A stretch of 64,000 nt of DNA from Streptomyces sp. B1I3 (GTDB lineage: Bacteria; Actinomycetota; Actinomycetes; Streptomycetales; Streptomycetaceae): the NCBI RefSeq assembly GCF_030816615.1, contig NZ_JAUSYD010000001.1, positions 1,612,001 to 1,676,000 of the forward strand. Reading direction: 5' to 3'. Below the pieces are notes generated by a model. That model was not told where the DNA came from, searched no databases, and saw only the letters and a program-made list of their open reading frames with translations. Within the stretch, counting starts at the first letter, position 1, and every line of letters starts with the position of its first letter. Positions 61,592-64,000 of this stretch are shown here, piece by piece. Both the position numbers and the translations under genes were made by a program.

Positions 61592-62998
61592 TCAGTGGTT
61601 CCTCTCGAGGAGACGGCCGGTGGGTTCGGCGAGCACGCCGTCGGCCGCGATCCGTGTGCCGCGCAGCCAGGTGGACCTGACGACACCGTGCAGGGTCTTC
61701 CCCGCGTAGGCGGTGACCTGGTTGCGATGGAAGAGCTCGGCCGGGTCGACGGTGAAGGTCTCGTCGGGGGCGAGGACCGCGAAGTCCGCGTCCCGCCCGG
61801 CCTCGATGGCGCCCTTGCGCGTGAGTCCGGCCAGTTCGGCGGGGGCGGTGGACATCCAGCGGGCGACGTCGTCGAGGGTGTGGCCACGTCGGCGTGCCTC
61901 GGTCCAGACGGCGGGCAGGCCCAGCTGGAGGGAGGAGATCCCGCCCCACGCGGAGGCGAAGTCCGGGGTCTTGAGGTCGGTGGTGCAGGGCGAGTGGTCG
62001 GAGACGACGCAGTCGATCGTGCCGTCGGCGAGCCCCGCCCAGAGGGCGTCCTGGTTCGCGGCCTCGCGAATGGGCGGACAGCACTTGAACTCGGTCGCCC
62101 CGTCCGGGACTTCCTCGGCCGTGAGGGTGAGGAAGTGCGGGCAGGACTCGACGGTGACGCGGACACCCTCGCGCTTGGCGGCTGCGATCAGCGGCAGCGC
62201 GTCGCTGGAGGAGAGGTGCAGCACGTGGACGCGGGCGTTCAGCCGCTTCGCGTGGGCGATGAGGCCCTCGATCGCGGTGTTCTCGGCGTCGCGCGGCCGG
62301 GATGCGAGGAAGTCGGCGTACGCGGGGCCGCTGCGCTGCGGCGCGGAGGCCAGATGGTGGGGGTCCTCCGCGTGGACGATCAGGAGGCCGCCGAATCCGG
62401 CGATCTCGGCCATCGAACGGGCCAGTTGCTCCTGGTCCAGTTCGGGGAACTCCTCGACCCCGGACGGCGAGAGGAAGCACTTGAAGCCGAAGACCCCGGC
62501 CTCGTACAGCGGGCGCAGGTCCTTCGTGTTGGCCGGGATCGCCCCACCCCAGAAGCCCGTGTCGATGTGCGCCTTGGGGCCGGCCACCTGCTGCTTGACG
62601 CGCAGGTGTTCCACGGTGGTGGTCGGCGGCAGGGAGTTGAGCGGCATGTCGAGCAGGGTCGTGATGCCGCCCGCCGCAGCGGCGCGGGTGGCGGTCCAGA
62701 AGCCTTCCCACTCGGTGCGGCCCGGGTCGTTCACATGCACGTGGGTGTCCACGAGGCCCGGTAGCAGCACGTCGTCGCCGAAGTCCTCCAGGCGGGCGCC
62801 GTCCGGAACCACGGCGTCGTGCGGGAGGACGGCCTCGATCGTCCCGCCCGCGACCAGCACCGCGGCCGCGCGGGTCCCCTCCGGGGTGACGACGCGTGTC
62901 GAGCGCAGCACGAGCTTCACATCGGCCCCGGCGCCCGCGCTCGTGTCCGCCCTCACGTCCGTCTCCTTCATGCCCGCCTTCACGTCCGCACCGGACAC
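61592..62998 (-). CDS. allB: Allantoinase
   Basis: 468 residues of the cyclic amidohydrolase family: [20 protein letters not shown], the carbamylated-Lys motif [41 protein letters not shown] and [14 protein letters not shown]. It opens allantoin to allantoate. The GTG at 62998 has GAGGAG upstream; an in-frame ATG nine codons on is an alternative. TTCAAC-5-GTTGAA lies directly upstream of the ribosome site. Confidence 0.92.
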   Translation of the reverse strand: MSGADVKAGMKETDVRADTSAGAGADVKLVLRSTRVVTPEGTRAAAVLVAGGTIEAVLPHDAVVPDGARLEDFGDDVLLPGLVDTHVHVNDPGRTEWEGFWTATRAAAAGGITTLLDMPLNSLPPTTTVEHLRVKQQVAGPKAHIDTGFWGGAIPANTKDLRPLYEAGVFGFKCFLSPSGVEEFPELDQEQLARSMAEIAGFGGLLIVHAEDPHHLASAPQRSGPAYADFLASRPRDAENTAIEGLIAHAKRLNARVHVLHLSSSDALPLIAAAKREGVRVTVESCPHFLTLTAEEVPDGATEFKCCPPIREAANQDALWAGLADGTIDCVVSDHSPCTTDLKTPDFASAWGGISSLQLGLPAVWTEARRRGHTLDDVARWMSTAPAELAGLTRKGAIEAGRDADFAVLAPDETFTVDPAELFHRNQVTAYAGKTLHGVVRSTWLRGTRIAADGVLAEPTGRLLERNH

Positions 62999-63018
62999 TC
63001 GTGCTCCTCACTCAGAAT

Positions 63019-63035
63019 TTCAACGAACTGTTGAA
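63019..63035. promoter_or_regulatory. Operator of the allantoin operon (AllR-type candidate)
   Basis: TTCAAC (63019-63024) and GTTGAA (63030-63035) are perfect arms around GAACT, 21 bases before the allantoinase GTG. A bound IclR-family repressor here would block transcription. In the same 333-base gap, TTTCGCC-A-GGCGGAA at 63143-63157 is a second, imperfect palindrome nearer the regulator gene. Confidence 0.6.
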
Positions 63036-63331
63036 GGAGTCTTCACTCGCGGACGCGAGCCGTCAAGACCTCACCTCCCCGCCGTGCCGCCCGGGGGACG
63101 CCAGGAGTGACGCTTGGATATTTCCACAAAGTAAAAGTCCAATTTCGCCAGGCGGAACGTAGAATGGGCCAGGAGCAACCCCGCCGAATGCCGGACCGAC
63201 CGCGGACCCGACGGCCGACACCAGGACAAAACAGGTTCTGACCGGCAAGGACGCCCCACCGGGAGCAGTGGGCCGATCGGTGACAGCCCGGTAGGCTGCT
63301 GCCTTGCCTCCGCTTCGAAAGGACCGTTGAC

Positions 63332-64000
63332 GTGCCGCCGTCCCACGCCAGCACTTCCGACTCCAAGCCCGCCGGTCCCAGTGGCGGGGTGCAGTCTCTC
63401 GAGCGCGCCTTCGACCTGCTGGAGCGCATGGCGGACGCCGGGGGCGAGGTCGGGCTCAGCGAACTCTCCGCGAGCAGCGGACTGCCGCTGCCGACCATCC
63501 ACCGGTTGATGCGCACCCTGGTGGTGTGCGGATACGTGCGCCAGCAGCCCAACCGCCGCTACGCACTGGGCCCGCGCCTCATCCGGCTGGGCGAGTCCGC
63601 GGCCCGGCTGCTGGGCACCTGGGCCCGCCCGTACCTCCAGCACCTGGTCGAGGAGACCGGCGAGACGGCGAACATGGCGCTCCTCGACGGGGACGAGATC
63701 GTGTACGTCGCCCAGGTGCCCTCGAAGCACTCGATGCGCATGTTCACCGAGGTGGGCCGCCGGGTGCTCCCCCACTCCACGGGCGTCGGAAAGGCACTCC
63801 TCGCGCACACCCCGGCGGACGAGGTACGCGCACTGCTGGCCCGTACGGGCATGCCGGCGGCCACCGAGAAGACGATCACCACCCCGGACGGCTTCCTCGA
63901 CGCTCTGGAGCAGGTGCGCAGGGCGGGCTACGCGGTGGACGACAACGAGCAGGAGATCGGGGTCCGCTGTCTCGCGGTCTCCGTGCCCGACTCCCCCACA
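63332..64000 (+). CDS. allR: IclR-family regulator, 3' end beyond the window (AllR-like)
   Basis: The frame opens at GTG 63332, with AAAGGA upstream, and runs past base 64000 (223 residues visible). The winged-helix part is GGVQSLERAFDLLERMADAG, GLSELSASSGLPLPTIHRLM and CGYVRQQPNRRYALGPRLIR. The IclR effector domain follows: LVEETGETANMALLDGDEIV, YVAQVPSKHSMRMFTEVGRR and HSTGVGKALLA. It is divergent from the allantoinase-allantoicase operon and is the obvious repressor of it, probably responding to an allantoin breakdown product. Confidence 0.85.
   Translation, partial: MPPSHASTSDSKPAGPSGGVQSLERAFDLLERMADAGGEVGLSELSASSGLPLPTIHRLMRTLVVCGYVRQQPNRRYALGPRLIRLGESAARLLGTWARPYLQHLVEETGETANMALLDGDEIVYVAQVPSKHSMRMFTEVGRRVLPHSTGVGKALLAHTPADEVRALLARTGMPAATEKTITTPDGFLDALEQVRRAGYAVDDNEQEIGVRCLAVSVPDSPT

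Noticed and set aside
60474..63011. An 845-codon minus-strand frame apparently fusing allantoinase and allantoicase
   Set aside because: Only its last 371 codons are allantoicase. The rest is a non-coding frame of the separate allantoinase gene, which has its own start, stop and motifs.

Overview
The window is very GC-rich, densely packed DNA with GTG and TTG starts, many ATGA and GTGA start/stop overlaps, and F420-type oxidoreductases. Its gene content is that of a streptomycete chromosome. All identifications come from reading the translated sequence; no database search was run.

Region 1 (1 to about 20.1 kb) is most of a pyrrolobenzodiazepine (PBD) antibiotic cluster. Its order matches the tomaymycin cluster tomB to tomP as I remember it. 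It opens inside the second NRPS (A-PCP-reductase). Next come the anthranilate-side genes: class II DAHP synthase, PhzE-like synthase, flavin reductase, HpaB-type hydroxylase and O-methyltransferase. A divergent operon follows for the C-ring unit made from tyrosine (dioxygenase, heme tyrosine hydroxylase, F420 reductase, PhzF-like isomerase, GGT-like C-C hydrolase), ending with a UvrA-like resistance ATPase and a 4-oxalocrotonate tautomerase homologue. An FAD ring hydroxylase and a second PhzE-like protein close the cluster. That second protein has lost its glutaminase catalytic residues. No C-methyltransferase of the LmbW type is visible, which fits a two-carbon C2 side chain as in tomaymycin. 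The first NRPS and any regulator lie outside the window. A flavin amine oxidase sits at the right edge.

Region 2 (about 21.9 to 28.3 kb) is a leftward set for reductive pyrimidine or hydantoin catabolism: beta-ureidopropionase, aminotransferase, dihydropyrimidinase, a mannonate dehydratase-family protein and an LLM-class oxidoreductase. A repeat-rich operator candidate lies upstream.

Region 3 (28.3 to 44.8 kb) is ordinary chromosome. It holds an aldo/keto reductase, small regulators, a secreted gamma-glutamyltransferase, a gluABCD-type amino-acid ABC importer, a short-chain dehydrogenase, a tRNA-like relic, a Clp-N/HTH protein with an apparently leaderless promoter, a mycoredoxin-like protein, exonuclease III, a metallo-beta-lactamase fold protein and a PcaDC fusion.

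Region 4 (44.8 to 51.8 kb) is a sugar or inositol locus: ROK kinase, RbsACB-like transporter, GntR regulator and Gfo/Idh/MocA dehydrogenase. Region 5 (51.8 to 60.4 kb) holds a P450, a thioesterase, a DMT exporter, regulators and oxidoreductases, with debris from a truncated DHFR-family gene, a transposase fragment and tandem repeats. Region 6 (60.5 to 64 kb) is the allantoin pathway: allantoicase, allantoinase and a divergent IclR regulator cut by the window edge.
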